Shown here: positions 25,285 to 33,766 of the stretch, piece after piece | Layout: each line of letters starts with the position of its first letter | Numbering within the stretch: position 1 is the stretch's first letter | Assembly: GCF_900114765.1 (NCBI RefSeq) | Contig: NZ_FOUD01000021.1 | Location: 1-64,000 of the forward strand | Reading direction: 5' to 3' | Length of the DNA: 64,000 nt | From: Halopseudomonas pachastrellae | GTDB taxonomy: Bacteria > Pseudomonadota > Gammaproteobacteria > Pseudomonadales > Pseudomonadaceae | Made by a program: the position numbers and the translations under genes | Notes under the pieces: model-generated | Databases searched by the model: none | What the model was told of the DNA's origin: nothing | What the model saw: only the letters and a program-made list of their open reading frames with translations

Positions 25285-27363
25285 ATGGCGGTAGACCGCA
25301 GTATCACCGAATCAACCAGCACCACCCTGCGATCCCTGTTTGACTCAGTAGGAGCCTATGTTTACGCAAAGGATCGCAACGGGGCCTACCTGTATGCCAA
25401 CAAGGCAATATGTGAGCTCTATAGCCGCCCGCTCGACTATATCCTCGGCAAGACTGACGCCGACTTCATGGATATGGCCCATTCGGACTCGCTGATTCGC
25501 AACGACCGCGAAGTGCTTGAGCATGGCGCCGAGCTGCACGAAGAAGAGCAGATTCTGTTGCTGCACGAGAGTGAGCCCCGTCTGTTCTGGACCATCAAGG
25601 TGCCGATCCTGGGACCACATAACGAAATCATCGGCTTAACCGGCATTTCCTCCCAGCTTGGTGACGACTTTCGCCACACCTCGGACGCGATCCGTCACAA
25701 CCAGTTGCTCAACACCATTCTGGCTAACGTTGATGCTTACATTTATGTGAAAGACTTCGACGGCACCTACCTCTATGCCAACCAGCAGGTGATATCCCTT
25801 TTTGGGCGCACCCAGGATGACGTTGTCGGCTTAACTGACCTTGATGTGCATGGCCCTGACGTCTCACGGCGGATTATGACGCTGGACCGGGACGTACTCG
25901 ATTCTCAGCAGCGCCGCGCGTGCGAAGAGCTTCTGGTGGACAGCTCGGGTGCGCAGCGCCACTTTTGGTCAATCAAGATGCCTATTCGACTGCCGGGCCA
26001 CCCCCGCGCGCTGATCGGTTTTTCGTCTGACATAACCGAGCTGCTTGCCTTGCGCCGCGACGCAGAGCAGGCGCGCACTGTGGACGTGCTTACCGGTTTG
26101 CTCAATCGCACCGGGCTCGAAGAGGCGCTTTCCAGGTACATAGCGACGAACACGGAGCACCAGGCTGCACTTGTCACTATTAACCTGGATCAGTTCAAGT
26201 ACCTGAACAACAGCCTGGGCCAAAGCGCAGGTGATGACGTACTGCGCCAGGCGGCTCAGCGCCTGGAGACGGCCAGTTGGCTGCAAGGACAGCTGGCACG
26301 GGTCGGCGGCAATACCTTCGTGGTGCTGCTCACGCAAATCAAAGAGCCGGAGGAAGCGGCGGTTTTCGCCGAGCGTATCAGGCTGTTGCTCAACGAGCCG
26401 TATCGACTGAATGACCAGCCCTTTCATCTTACCGCCAGCCTGGGTATCGGACTGTATTCCGATAACGGGTGCACGGCGCAGACCCTGCTCGCCAATGCCG
26501 AATCGGCCATGTATCACGCCAAGGAGCAGGGACGAAATCGTTGGAGTTTTTATTCCCACTCGCTTAGTAAGGCGGCCACGGAGCGACTCGATTTGGAGCA
26601 CGACCTGCGTGCCGCATTAACGGCGCAGCAGTTCGAGCTTTACTACCAACCCAAGGTCGCCGCCAGTGACGGGCGCATCACCGGTGTCGAGGCCCTGATT
26701 CGTTGGAACCGGCCGGATCACGGCCTGATACCGCCTGACCGCTTTATTCCGCTCGCCGAGCAGCTGGGGCTGATTGTGGAGATGGGCGACTGGGTCATTG
26801 AACAGGCCTGCCGGCAGATGGCGGCCTGGGCCAGTGAAGGCATGCTGGTCTCGATTGCCGTAAATCTCTCGCCGGCGCAGCTATCTCATCCATCGCTGAT
26901 AGATCGGGTTGCTACGCTGATCAAGGCGTACAGCATACGTCCGGGCATGCTGCACATGGAGGTGACCGAGTCGATGATGCTTAACGATCCGGAAGAGGCA
27001 ATCAAGCATCTGCAGGCGCTGCGAGACTTAGGCGTAACACTGTCGATTGATGACTTTGGTACCGGTTATTCATCAATGGCCTACCTCAAGCGCTTGCCGG
27101 TCAACAAAATCAAGCTGGACCGCAGCTTCATTCAGCAGATTGCCAGCGATCCGCGCGAAGCGGACCTCTGTGCGGGCATCATTGCATTGGCCCACAAGCT
27201 GGGTTTGGGGGTCGTGGCCGAGGGTGTAGAAACGCAAGAACAGCAGCAGATTCTGACCGGCATGGAGTGCGACGTGTTTCAAGGGTACCTGTTCAGCAAG
27301 CCGATGCAGGTTGCTGCGGCTACCGAGTACCTCAGCGCTCCGCGCGGCGCTGCAATCAGCTGA
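25285..27363 (+). CDS. PAS-PAS-GGDEF-EAL protein, probable c-di-GMP phosphodiesterase
   Basis: The 692-residue cytoplasmic protein has two PAS domains (starting near LFDSVGAYVYAKDRNGAYLY and ILANVDAYIYVKDFDGTYLY), which look like duplicates of each other, then GGDEF and EAL domains. The GGDEF signature is degenerate (GGNTF), so cyclase activity is unlikely. The EAL domain keeps EALIRW, NLSPAQL, MEVTES, DDFGTGYSS and AEGVET, the metal and catalytic positions, so phosphodiesterase activity is expected. The ATG at 25285 follows AGGGAACAGCCA. It is divergent from the secretion ATPase operon over a 234-bp gap that holds both promoters but no other feature I can name. Confidence 0.92.
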   Translation: MAVDRSITESTSTTLRSLFDSVGAYVYAKDRNGAYLYANKAICELYSRPLDYILGKTDADFMDMAHSDSLIRNDREVLEHGAELHEEEQILLLHESEPRLFWTIKVPILGPHNEIIGLTGISSQLGDDFRHTSDAIRHNQLLNTILANVDAYIYVKDFDGTYLYANQQVISLFGRTQDDVVGLTDLDVHGPDVSRRIMTLDRDVLDSQQRRACEELLVDSSGAQRHFWSIKMPIRLPGHPRALIGFSSDITELLALRRDAEQARTVDVLTGLLNRTGLEEALSRYIATNTEHQAALVTINLDQFKYLNNSLGQSAGDDVLRQAAQRLETASWLQGQLARVGGNTFVVLLTQIKEPEEAAVFAERIRLLLNEPYRLNDQPFHLTASLGIGLYSDNGCTAQTLLANAESAMYHAKEQGRNRWSFYSHSLSKAATERLDLEHDLRAALTAQQFELYYQPKVAASDGRITGVEALIRWNRPDHGLIPPDRFIPLAEQLGLIVEMGDWVIEQACRQMAAWASEGMLVSIAVNLSPAQLSHPSLIDRVATLIKAYSIRPGMLHMEVTESMMLNDPEEAIKHLQALRDLGVTLSIDDFGTGYSSMAYLKRLPVNKIKLDRSFIQQIASDPREADLCAGIIALAHKLGLGVVAEGVETQEQQQILTGMECDVFQGYLFSKPMQVAAATEYLSAPRGAAIS

Positions 27364-27435
27364 CAATCAACCGGGGGCCACCCGACATAGCGCTGCGGGG
27401 GCACCTACTGCGCTAGCGGCGCTGGAGAGATAAAC

Positions 27436-28020
27436 ATGGACAATCTGGCTCTGGCCTGTCGCTGCGGCACCATCAGCGGCCGTGCAATCAAGGTTTACCC
27501 TCATCACGGCACCCGCGTTGTGTGCTACTGCAAGGACTGCCAAGCTTTTGCGCAGGCCCTTGGGGTTGCGGAGACCACGCTCGACGCCTATGGCGGTACA
27601 GACATATACCAGCTGCCGGCAGCACGAGTGCAGATTCACCGTGGTCAGGAGCAGGTTCGCTGCCTGCGACTCAGTGAAAAGGGGCTGTATCGCTGGTACG
27701 CGGGCTGCTGCAACACGCCCATCGCCAATACGCTCGCGCCACGCATGCCCCTGATCGGGCTGATCCACACTTTCATCAGTGACCCCGGCGCGGAGGGCAA
27801 GACCGGGCCGATACGTGCCAGGGTAAACTTGGGAGGCGCAACCGGAGAGATTCCCCGCGAGCTGGTGCGCTCTGCACCCGCCAAGGGCTATGTGCGCAAG
27901 CTGCTGTTCAAGATCCTGCAATGGAAGCTAACCGGCCAGTCCCGGCCCAACCCCTTCTTTACCGGAAACCAGCCGATCTGCACACCAGAGATTCACGCTC
28001 AGAGTGGTGGCGAGCATTGA
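27436..28020 (+). CDS. DUF6151 family protein (GFA-like cysteine motifs)
   Basis: The 194-residue protein begins MDNLALACRCGTISG, followed by VVCYCKDCQAF and later YAGCCNTPIAN. The CxC, CxCxxC and CC pattern resembles the zinc sites of the glutathione-dependent formaldehyde-activating (GFA) fold, and the whole fits the DUF6151 family. A GAGAG site precedes the ATG. The next gene starts within its stop codon, so the two are translated together. Function is unknown. Confidence 0.75.
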   Translation: MDNLALACRCGTISGRAIKVYPHHGTRVVCYCKDCQAFAQALGVAETTLDAYGGTDIYQLPAARVQIHRGQEQVRCLRLSEKGLYRWYAGCCNTPIANTLAPRMPLIGLIHTFISDPGAEGKTGPIRARVNLGGATGEIPRELVRSAPAKGYVRKLLFKILQWKLTGQSRPNPFFTGNQPICTPEIHAQSGGEH

Positions 28021-28742
28021 AGCAAGTGTGCTCGAACCTGTGGCTGGCAGACGGCGACACTGTGTTCTTTTTTACGCTGCCCTACAGCACCCGAATGACC
28101 ATCATTCGTCTGGCAAATTGCGACCTCTGGGTGCATAGCCCGGTTAGGCTGACCGCTGACCTGCGCACACAGGTCAACGCCCTGGGGAATGTTCGCTGGC
28201 TGATCGCGCCCAACCATCTGCACCACCTCTTTGTTGCCGACTGGCAGCAGGCCTGGCCGGAGGCTGATCTTTGGGGCACCCAGGAGGTGCAGAACAAACG
28301 CCCCGACCTGCATTTCCGCGGCACTCTGGACGACACCGCAGGTCCATGGCGCGAAGAGATTGACCAATGCCTGTTCAGTGGCTCACCTGCCATGACAGAG
28401 TGCGTGTTTTTCCATCGCCGTTCAGCAACCCTGATTGTCACTGACCTGATCGAGAATTTTGATCCGGCGCAGCTCACACCGATAAAGCGCGTGATGGCGC
28501 GTCTGGCCGGGATTGTTGCGCCCAAGGGTGGCATGCCGCTGGATTGGCGCCTCAGTTTTCGCCGTCACCGTGCGCAAGCCAGGGCCAACCTGGAGCAGAT
28601 TCTTTGCTGGCGACCGGAGCGAATCGTCATGGCGCACGGCATGCTGGTCGCGGCGGGCTGCGATGCCTTTTTGCGACGCGCGTTTGCGTGGCTGGGGCCC
28701 AGTCCGGACATCCCGCACAGGCAGGATACCGATAAAAACTGA
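28017..28742 (+). CDS. DUF4336 family protein, metallo-beta-lactamase-like fold
   Basis: The 241-residue protein is read from a TTG at 28017 that overlaps the previous stop (TTGA). The frame is open further upstream but that part lies inside the DUF6151 gene, and family similarity begins at KQVCSNLWLADGD. Segments typical of DUF4336 are LWVHSPVRLT, LIAPNHLHHLF and RIVMAHGMLV. The family is related to metallo-beta-lactamase folds; only some metal-ligand histidines are evident (NHLHH, AHG). The function is unknown. A GTG at 28026 is an alternative start. Confidence 0.75.
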   Translation: MKQVCSNLWLADGDTVFFFTLPYSTRMTIIRLANCDLWVHSPVRLTADLRTQVNALGNVRWLIAPNHLHHLFVADWQQAWPEADLWGTQEVQNKRPDLHFRGTLDDTAGPWREEIDQCLFSGSPAMTECVFFHRRSATLIVTDLIENFDPAQLTPIKRVMARLAGIVAPKGGMPLDWRLSFRRHRAQARANLEQILCWRPERIVMAHGMLVAAGCDAFLRRAFAWLGPSPDIPHRQDTDKN

Positions 28743-28827
28743 ACATTTGGTCCAGATTTTCAGCTACATTAAACTGGTCTGTGAAACGCCCATGAAGGGC
28801 TACCCGGACAGACAGGGATGATCACCA

Positions 28828-30534
28828 ATGGGGCTAAGCCGTACCTTGCCGATATTCATGTTTGTGCTGCTCTTGTTCAGCGGTGCGACCCTGGCCGAAC
28901 CGCGCATCGCGCTGCAGTCGCCAGTGGTCAATCTAACCTCTTTCCAGGTCGGCTATTACATCGACGACAGCCAAACGCTTGGCTTTGACGACGTACGCCA
29001 GCAATCCTTCAAAGAGACTAGCAGTACCACGACACTGGGCACCAACGCCCGGGTCACCTGGTTTCGCATCCCGCTGGACAATCAAACTGACCAGGAGCTG
29101 GCGCTCAATGTCCACCTGCCCCATGCCTATCACGTACGCTCAGTCGCGTTTTACCAGGAGCGTGACGGCCAACTGGTGCACAGCGACATCCTGGACCTGG
29201 AGGACGTGGACGCCAGCGGCCTGATGTTCCGTGGCAGTGCGGTTTACCCCATCACCCTGCCCGCCCAGTCCAGCACCACACTGTACGTGCGCAGTGACGC
29301 CTACTCGCACCAATGGTTCGCGCTGGAGATTTTTGATCAGGAGCATTCAAGGCAAGCCCTGGTTGGGGTTGCCAACGACATAGCGCTGCTGGTCGGCATG
29401 ATGGTCGCACTGGTGTTCTATAACCTGCTGCTGTATCTGGCGACCAGCAAGATCGAGAACATCTATTACTCGTTCTACCTGATCTCCGGGCTGGTCTGGA
29501 TTGCCCTGTCCTACGGGCTGGTGGCAAGCCTGTTCGATGCCTATGGGCACGAGCTATTCATGCTGAATATCTCGCTGATTACCATGCCTATATTCCTGCT
29601 GCTGTTCATGATGGCGATTTTCGAGACCCGTCAGCACTATCCGATTGAGCATCGTTTTCTGCAGGCAGTCTTGATCCCCTTGTGTGCAATGTTCGTGTGG
29701 GGGCTGTTCGATATATCCGCCGCGCTCAAGCCTGCCAGCAGCATGGCCCTTATCATGATGACGGTTACCCTGTCGGTCAGCGTATCGCTGCTGCGCAAAG
29801 GGCACCCGCTGGCCAAGTATTTTCTGGTTGGCCATACCCTTTTCGTTATTTTCAATGCGTTGGCAGTGCTGTTTTACAAGGGACTGATCGAGCCCAGCTA
29901 TCTCGCCAGCCATGGCACCGGGCTGGGCATCATGCTGGAAGCATTGATGCTGGCCTTTATCATCTCCCACCGCATCAAGATTCTGGAGGACATCAGGGCG
30001 TCGCAGGAGGAGCTGAAGGAGCAGGCCTCCACTGATCCACTGACAAGTCTGCACAACCGGCGTTACTTCTCTACCGAGGCGGAGTTTCTCCTCGCCTTGT
30101 GCCGTGAGCAAAAGCGCCCCATGGCCGTCATGATCGCGGATATCGATCACTTCAAACGCGTCAACGACACCTGGGGACATCCGGTTGGTGACAGAGTCAT
30201 TGTGCGTATCGCGCAAACCCTGAAAAGCTGTTGCCGCAGTCGCGATCTGCTCGCGCGCTTCGGCGGCGAAGAGTTCGTTATCCTCTTGCCCGATGCAGAT
30301 CTGCAGCAGGCGGCGCTCTGTGCGGAACGGATTCGTGCGACAGTGGCGACAACCGCCTTTCAGATGGGCGACGGCGACACGGCGCATGTGTCCCTGAGCA
30401 TCGGTGTCGCACTGGTCGACGTTGAGCACGACAGCATTCAATCTGCATTGGACCGTGCCGATCAGGCGCTCTACACAGCCAAGCAAGACGGGCGTAATCG
30501 GGTTGCCATCTCCGAGGCGGCTGCGGCGGCTTGA
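28828..30534 (+). CDS. Membrane diguanylate cyclase with 7TMR-DISM sensor
   Basis: The 568-residue protein has a signal peptide, a periplasmic 7TMR-DISM extracellular domain (about residues 25-170, WFRIPLDNQTDQELALNV), seven membrane helices (about 185-385) and a C-terminal GGDEF domain. The catalytic motif is intact (RFGGEEFVILLPDA). The inhibitory site RxxD is present five residues before it (RSRD), so c-di-GMP feedback is expected. The DISM fold often binds carbohydrates or other small ligands outside the cytoplasm. It stands alone after the DUF4336 gene. Confidence 0.92.
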   Translation: MGLSRTLPIFMFVLLLFSGATLAEPRIALQSPVVNLTSFQVGYYIDDSQTLGFDDVRQQSFKETSSTTTLGTNARVTWFRIPLDNQTDQELALNVHLPHAYHVRSVAFYQERDGQLVHSDILDLEDVDASGLMFRGSAVYPITLPAQSSTTLYVRSDAYSHQWFALEIFDQEHSRQALVGVANDIALLVGMMVALVFYNLLLYLATSKIENIYYSFYLISGLVWIALSYGLVASLFDAYGHELFMLNISLITMPIFLLLFMMAIFETRQHYPIEHRFLQAVLIPLCAMFVWGLFDISAALKPASSMALIMMTVTLSVSVSLLRKGHPLAKYFLVGHTLFVIFNALAVLFYKGLIEPSYLASHGTGLGIMLEALMLAFIISHRIKILEDIRASQEELKEQASTDPLTSLHNRRYFSTEAEFLLALCREQKRPMAVMIADIDHFKRVNDTWGHPVGDRVIVRIAQTLKSCCRSRDLLARFGGEEFVILLPDADLQQAALCAERIRATVATTAFQMGDGDTAHVSLSIGVALVDVEHDSIQSALDRADQALYTAKQDGRNRVAISEAAAAA

Positions 30535-30647
30535 CGCGCAGTCGGTGCAACCGTCCAAGATCTGCTGCGTGAGATCATCGCGCAGCATCAACTGCCCTAT
30601 CTCAGGCCCTCAGGGCCATGCGCTCTACAGGATGTAAACGAGTTCCC

Positions 30648-31985
30648 ATGAATCGCATCAAGCTTGCACTTTGGCTGCTGCTTCTGGTGGTGACCGCTGC
30701 CTGGCTGGCAGCCGACACCCTGCTGCCGCAGCCGCTGACGTATTTCGCCTTCCGTACGGTATTTGTCCAATACTCGGGGGTCATTGCCATGGCAATGATG
30801 AGCGCCGCGATGATCCTGGCAACGCGGCCACTCTGGCTGGAGGGGCACCTCGACGGGCTGGATAAGATGTACCGTCTGCACAAATGGCTGGGTATCGGTG
30901 CGCTGATTGTCAGCACACTGCCCTGGTGGTTTGCCCAAGGCACTAAATGGATGGTTGGCTGGGGCTGGCTGAGCCGCCCGGAGCGGCGCCAGGGCGGCAG
31001 CGAACAGGTGCTCCCAGTCATTGAACAGTGGTTTCGCAGTCAACGCGGCCTTGCCGAATCCATGGGCGAATGGGCGTTTTACGCTGCCGCCGCGATGATC
31101 GTATTAGCCTTGGTCAAGGCTGTCCCCTACCGCTGGTTCCGCAAAACCCATAACTGGCTGGCCATCGCCTATCTGGTACTTGCCTGGCACAGCCTGATCC
31201 TCATCAAGTACGAGTACTGGATCCAACCCATCGCTTGGCTGATGGCCGTATTGGTAGTGGCAGGCAGCGCCTCGGCGGTACTGGTGCTGCTTGGCCGCGT
31301 TGGGCGCCGTCGCCGTCATCCAGGCCAGATTGAAGAGCTAACCCACTACCCCGGTATAAATGTCGTCGAAGCCCGTATCGCGATGGACGCTCGCTGGCCC
31401 GGCCATGCGCCGGGGCAATTTGCCTTTGTCACCTCCAAGCCGGGCGAAGGTGCTCACCCCTACACCATTGCCTCTGCCTGGTCTGCCGACAACCCGGAGA
31501 TCACCTTCGTTGTCAAAGCCTTGGGTGACTGGACGCGTCAGCTAAAGGATTGGCTCAAGGTCGGCATGCAGGTGCAGGTTGAGGGGCCTTACGGCCGCTT
31601 CGACTTCTCTGACCCGACACCTCAGCAGATCTGGGTTGGCGCAGGCATCGGTGTCACACCCTTTATCGCGCGGATGAAGCACCTCGCCCAGCAGGGTGGT
31701 GAGCATAATGTCGACTTTTTCCATATCACGACCGAGGTTGATCAGGCCGCGATCGACAAGTTGAGCGCTGATGCCGCAGCAGCGGGGATTCGTCTGCACA
31801 TCCGCGTCTCCCCGCGCGACGGTCGCCTTACGCCCGAACTGATTCGCAGCACCGTGCCCGGCTGGCAGCAGGCGAGCATCTGGTTTTGCGGGCCCACCCC
31901 GTTCGGGCAGGCTATCCGGGCAGATTTTGTTCAGCAGGGTTTGCCTGCGCAGCGGGTGCATCAGGAGTTGTTCGAAATGCGCTGA
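30648..31985 (+). CDS. Ferric-reductase-like transmembrane flavoprotein
   Basis: The 445-residue protein has about six membrane helices with histidines suited to bind heme (RLHKWLG, KTHNWLA, LAWHSLI). A cytoplasmic ferredoxin-reductase part follows. FAD binding is seen in HPYTIASAW and NAD(P)H binding in GAGIGVTPFIARM, ending WFCGPTPFGQAIR. It belongs to the ferric reductase / NADPH oxidase-like superfamily and would pass electrons from NAD(P)H across the membrane to ferric iron or another acceptor. The ATG at 30648 is chosen over one ten codons upstream. No partner gene adjoins it. Confidence 0.88.
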   Translation: MNRIKLALWLLLLVVTAAWLAADTLLPQPLTYFAFRTVFVQYSGVIAMAMMSAAMILATRPLWLEGHLDGLDKMYRLHKWLGIGALIVSTLPWWFAQGTKWMVGWGWLSRPERRQGGSEQVLPVIEQWFRSQRGLAESMGEWAFYAAAAMIVLALVKAVPYRWFRKTHNWLAIAYLVLAWHSLILIKYEYWIQPIAWLMAVLVVAGSASAVLVLLGRVGRRRRHPGQIEELTHYPGINVVEARIAMDARWPGHAPGQFAFVTSKPGEGAHPYTIASAWSADNPEITFVVKALGDWTRQLKDWLKVGMQVQVEGPYGRFDFSDPTPQQIWVGAGIGVTPFIARMKHLAQQGGEHNVDFFHITTEVDQAAIDKLSADAAAAGIRLHIRVSPRDGRLTPELIRSTVPGWQQASIWFCGPTPFGQAIRADFVQQGLPAQRVHQELFEMR

Positions 31986-32228
31986 GGCGTGCGGCGACAA
32001 CCAGACCGCAGTGCATGGCCGGCTCAACCGGCATGGCGCGTTGCTCCCTGTCAGTGGGGATAGCGCAGGCATATTAAGCTGGCCACGATAAATCATTGAG
32101 CCAAATGATGCTTGAGCTCCCCTCGCCTTTGCTGGTATCCCATCACTCGGCGCGGCCTGCTGCCCTGCCCGCTGTACCGGCAGCATTATGTCCCCGCGCC
32201 CGATACCACCCAAATGGGAGACATCACC

Positions 32229-33014
32229 ATGACGCTGCACGAAGCTGATTTTCTTGCCCGCAAAGGCAAAAAGCCAATCACCATGCTGACCGCCTACACC
32301 TGCCCGGTCGCCCGTGGCATCGAGGCCGCTGGCGTTCCGGTGATTCTCGTCGGCGATACCGTGGGTATGGTCGAGATGGGGTTTGAAAGCACCCGTGATG
32401 TGACCCTGGAGCACATGGAGTATCACATTGGCGCGGTTCGCCGAGGTGCGCCCAACACGCACATCATTGGCGACTTACCCTATCTGACGGACGCCGAACC
32501 GCATATCGCCCTGACCAGCGCCCGACGCCTGATCGCGGCCGGCGCCAACAGCATCAAGCTGGAAGGCCCGAAGGACGAGGTCATTCGCCACCTGGTCGCC
32601 AATGGCATCCCTGTTGTCGGCCACACCGGCCTGACGCCGCAGACCGCGACATCGTTCAAGAAGGTCGGCACCAACGACGCCGACGCCCAGCGTATTCTCG
32701 AAGAAGCCAAACGCATTGAGAGCGCAGGCGCGTTTATGGTCGTGCTGGAGCATATCCCCTATGCCCTTGCCGATGTGATTACCCGGGCGCTGAGCATTCC
32801 CACCATCGGCATTGGTGCCGGCCCCGACTGCGACGGCCAGGTGCTGGTCATCAATGACGCGCTCGGACTAGGCGACTACTGGCCGCCCTTCTCCAAGCAA
32901 TATGCGCACGTCAGCGACACCATCCTCAAGGTGGCTCGCGACTTCACTGCAGAGGTCGAATCGCTGGAATTCCCCAACAACATCATTCAACTGACCGGGA
33001 CGGGCCGACGCTAA
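32229..33014 (+). CDS. panB: 3-methyl-2-oxobutanoate hydroxymethyltransferase (ketopantoate hydroxymethyltransferase)
   Basis: PanB transfers a hydroxymethyl group from methylene-tetrahydrofolate to ketoisovalerate, the first step to pantothenate. The 261-residue protein begins MTLHEADFLARKGKKPITML after GGGAGA. Family motifs are LVGDTVGMVEMG, YHIGAVRRGAPN, GHTGLTPQ, the catalytic glutamate in VVLEHIP, and IPTIGIGAGPDCDGQVLV. panC is not adjacent, which is unusual for the main biosynthetic copy, so this may be a second, stand-alone panB. The 243 bp ahead of it show no gene. Confidence 0.92.
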   Translation: MTLHEADFLARKGKKPITMLTAYTCPVARGIEAAGVPVILVGDTVGMVEMGFESTRDVTLEHMEYHIGAVRRGAPNTHIIGDLPYLTDAEPHIALTSARRLIAAGANSIKLEGPKDEVIRHLVANGIPVVGHTGLTPQTATSFKKVGTNDADAQRILEEAKRIESAGAFMVVLEHIPYALADVITRALSIPTIGIGAGPDCDGQVLVINDALGLGDYWPPFSKQYAHVSDTILKVARDFTAEVESLEFPNNIIQLTGTGRR

Positions 33015-33020
33015 GGCCCA

Positions 33021-33044
33021 CAGGCGGCGCTAGCGCGCCGCCTG
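33021..33044 (+). terminator. Terminator after panB
   Basis: A perfect 10-bp stem CAGGCGGCGC / GCGCCGCCTG with a 4-nt loop lies 7 bp after the stop and is followed by TTTCAAT. Confidence 0.8.
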
Positions 33045-33198
33045 TTTCAATACCTGGCAGCGCGCAACCTGCTGGACATTCTCACGTCTCACACGCAAAA
33101 TCTCGCCGCCGCCATGGAAGGCACGGTGCCATCACGTATGCCTTCCTGTCGGGCGAAATAAGGCTTGAAGGAAGCCGCACTACAATAAGGATACATAC

Positions 33199-33630
33199 GT
33201 GAAGAAATACGGAAAGATTGCGGCAGCTGCCGCCGCACTATCACTGATGACTGGCTGCGCCACCGGTCTCAGCTCCATCCAGGAGCGTGAATACAACGCC
33301 ATGCAGGCACAAGGCGTATTGGTTGAAGAGAAGAATCCGACGACGGGAGCTGTTCTGGGGATTCTGCCGGGCTTCGGTTCGTTTTACGCCCGTGAGCCGG
33401 GTTACGGCTTCGTCAATCTGCTGTTCTGGCCCCTCTCTATTCTTTGGGACCCGGTCAGCGGCTACGATGGCTCCAAAACGATCAACTACGACATCACCAA
33501 GCACAAGCTGAAAAGAGAGATGGATGCCGAACTCTCAGCGCTCGACGACAAGCTCACCGTCGGCGAAATAGACAGCGCTGCCTACATCCTCAGCAAGCGC
33601 GAGATTGAGCAGAAATACGATTTCTACTGA
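33199..33630 (+). CDS. Small lipoprotein of unknown function
   Basis: The 143-residue protein starts with GTG behind AAGGAT. Its signal peptide ends in the lipobox LMTGC, making it a lipoprotein. The mature part has a glycine- and aromatic-rich hydrophobic stretch (GILPGFGSFYAREPGYGFVNLLFWPLSILWD) that could be a membrane hairpin, then a charged helical end with repeated E and K. I do not recognise a named family. It stands alone between terminator-like hairpins. Confidence 0.82.
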   Translation: MKKYGKIAAAAAALSLMTGCATGLSSIQEREYNAMQAQGVLVEEKNPTTGAVLGILPGFGSFYAREPGYGFVNLLFWPLSILWDPVSGYDGSKTINYDITKHKLKREMDAELSALDDKLTVGEIDSAAYILSKREIEQKYDFY

Positions 33631-33642
33631 CCGCGCGTTGGT

Positions 33643-33669
33643 GGGCAGTCGTATGCACCGCGACTGCCC
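33643..33669 (+). terminator. Hairpin after the lipoprotein gene
   Basis: GGGCAGTCG and CGACTGCCC pair perfectly around a 9-nt loop, 12 bp after the stop. No T run follows, so its strength as a terminator is doubtful. Confidence 0.5.
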
Positions 33670-33766
33670 TCAGCTACACCGGCCGGTTAATACTGCTTTG
33701 CAAAATCCTCCTTGGGCACGACGCCCGCGAATGTCATGATGCGCCCTCCTGTTCCGGGAGGGTTCC

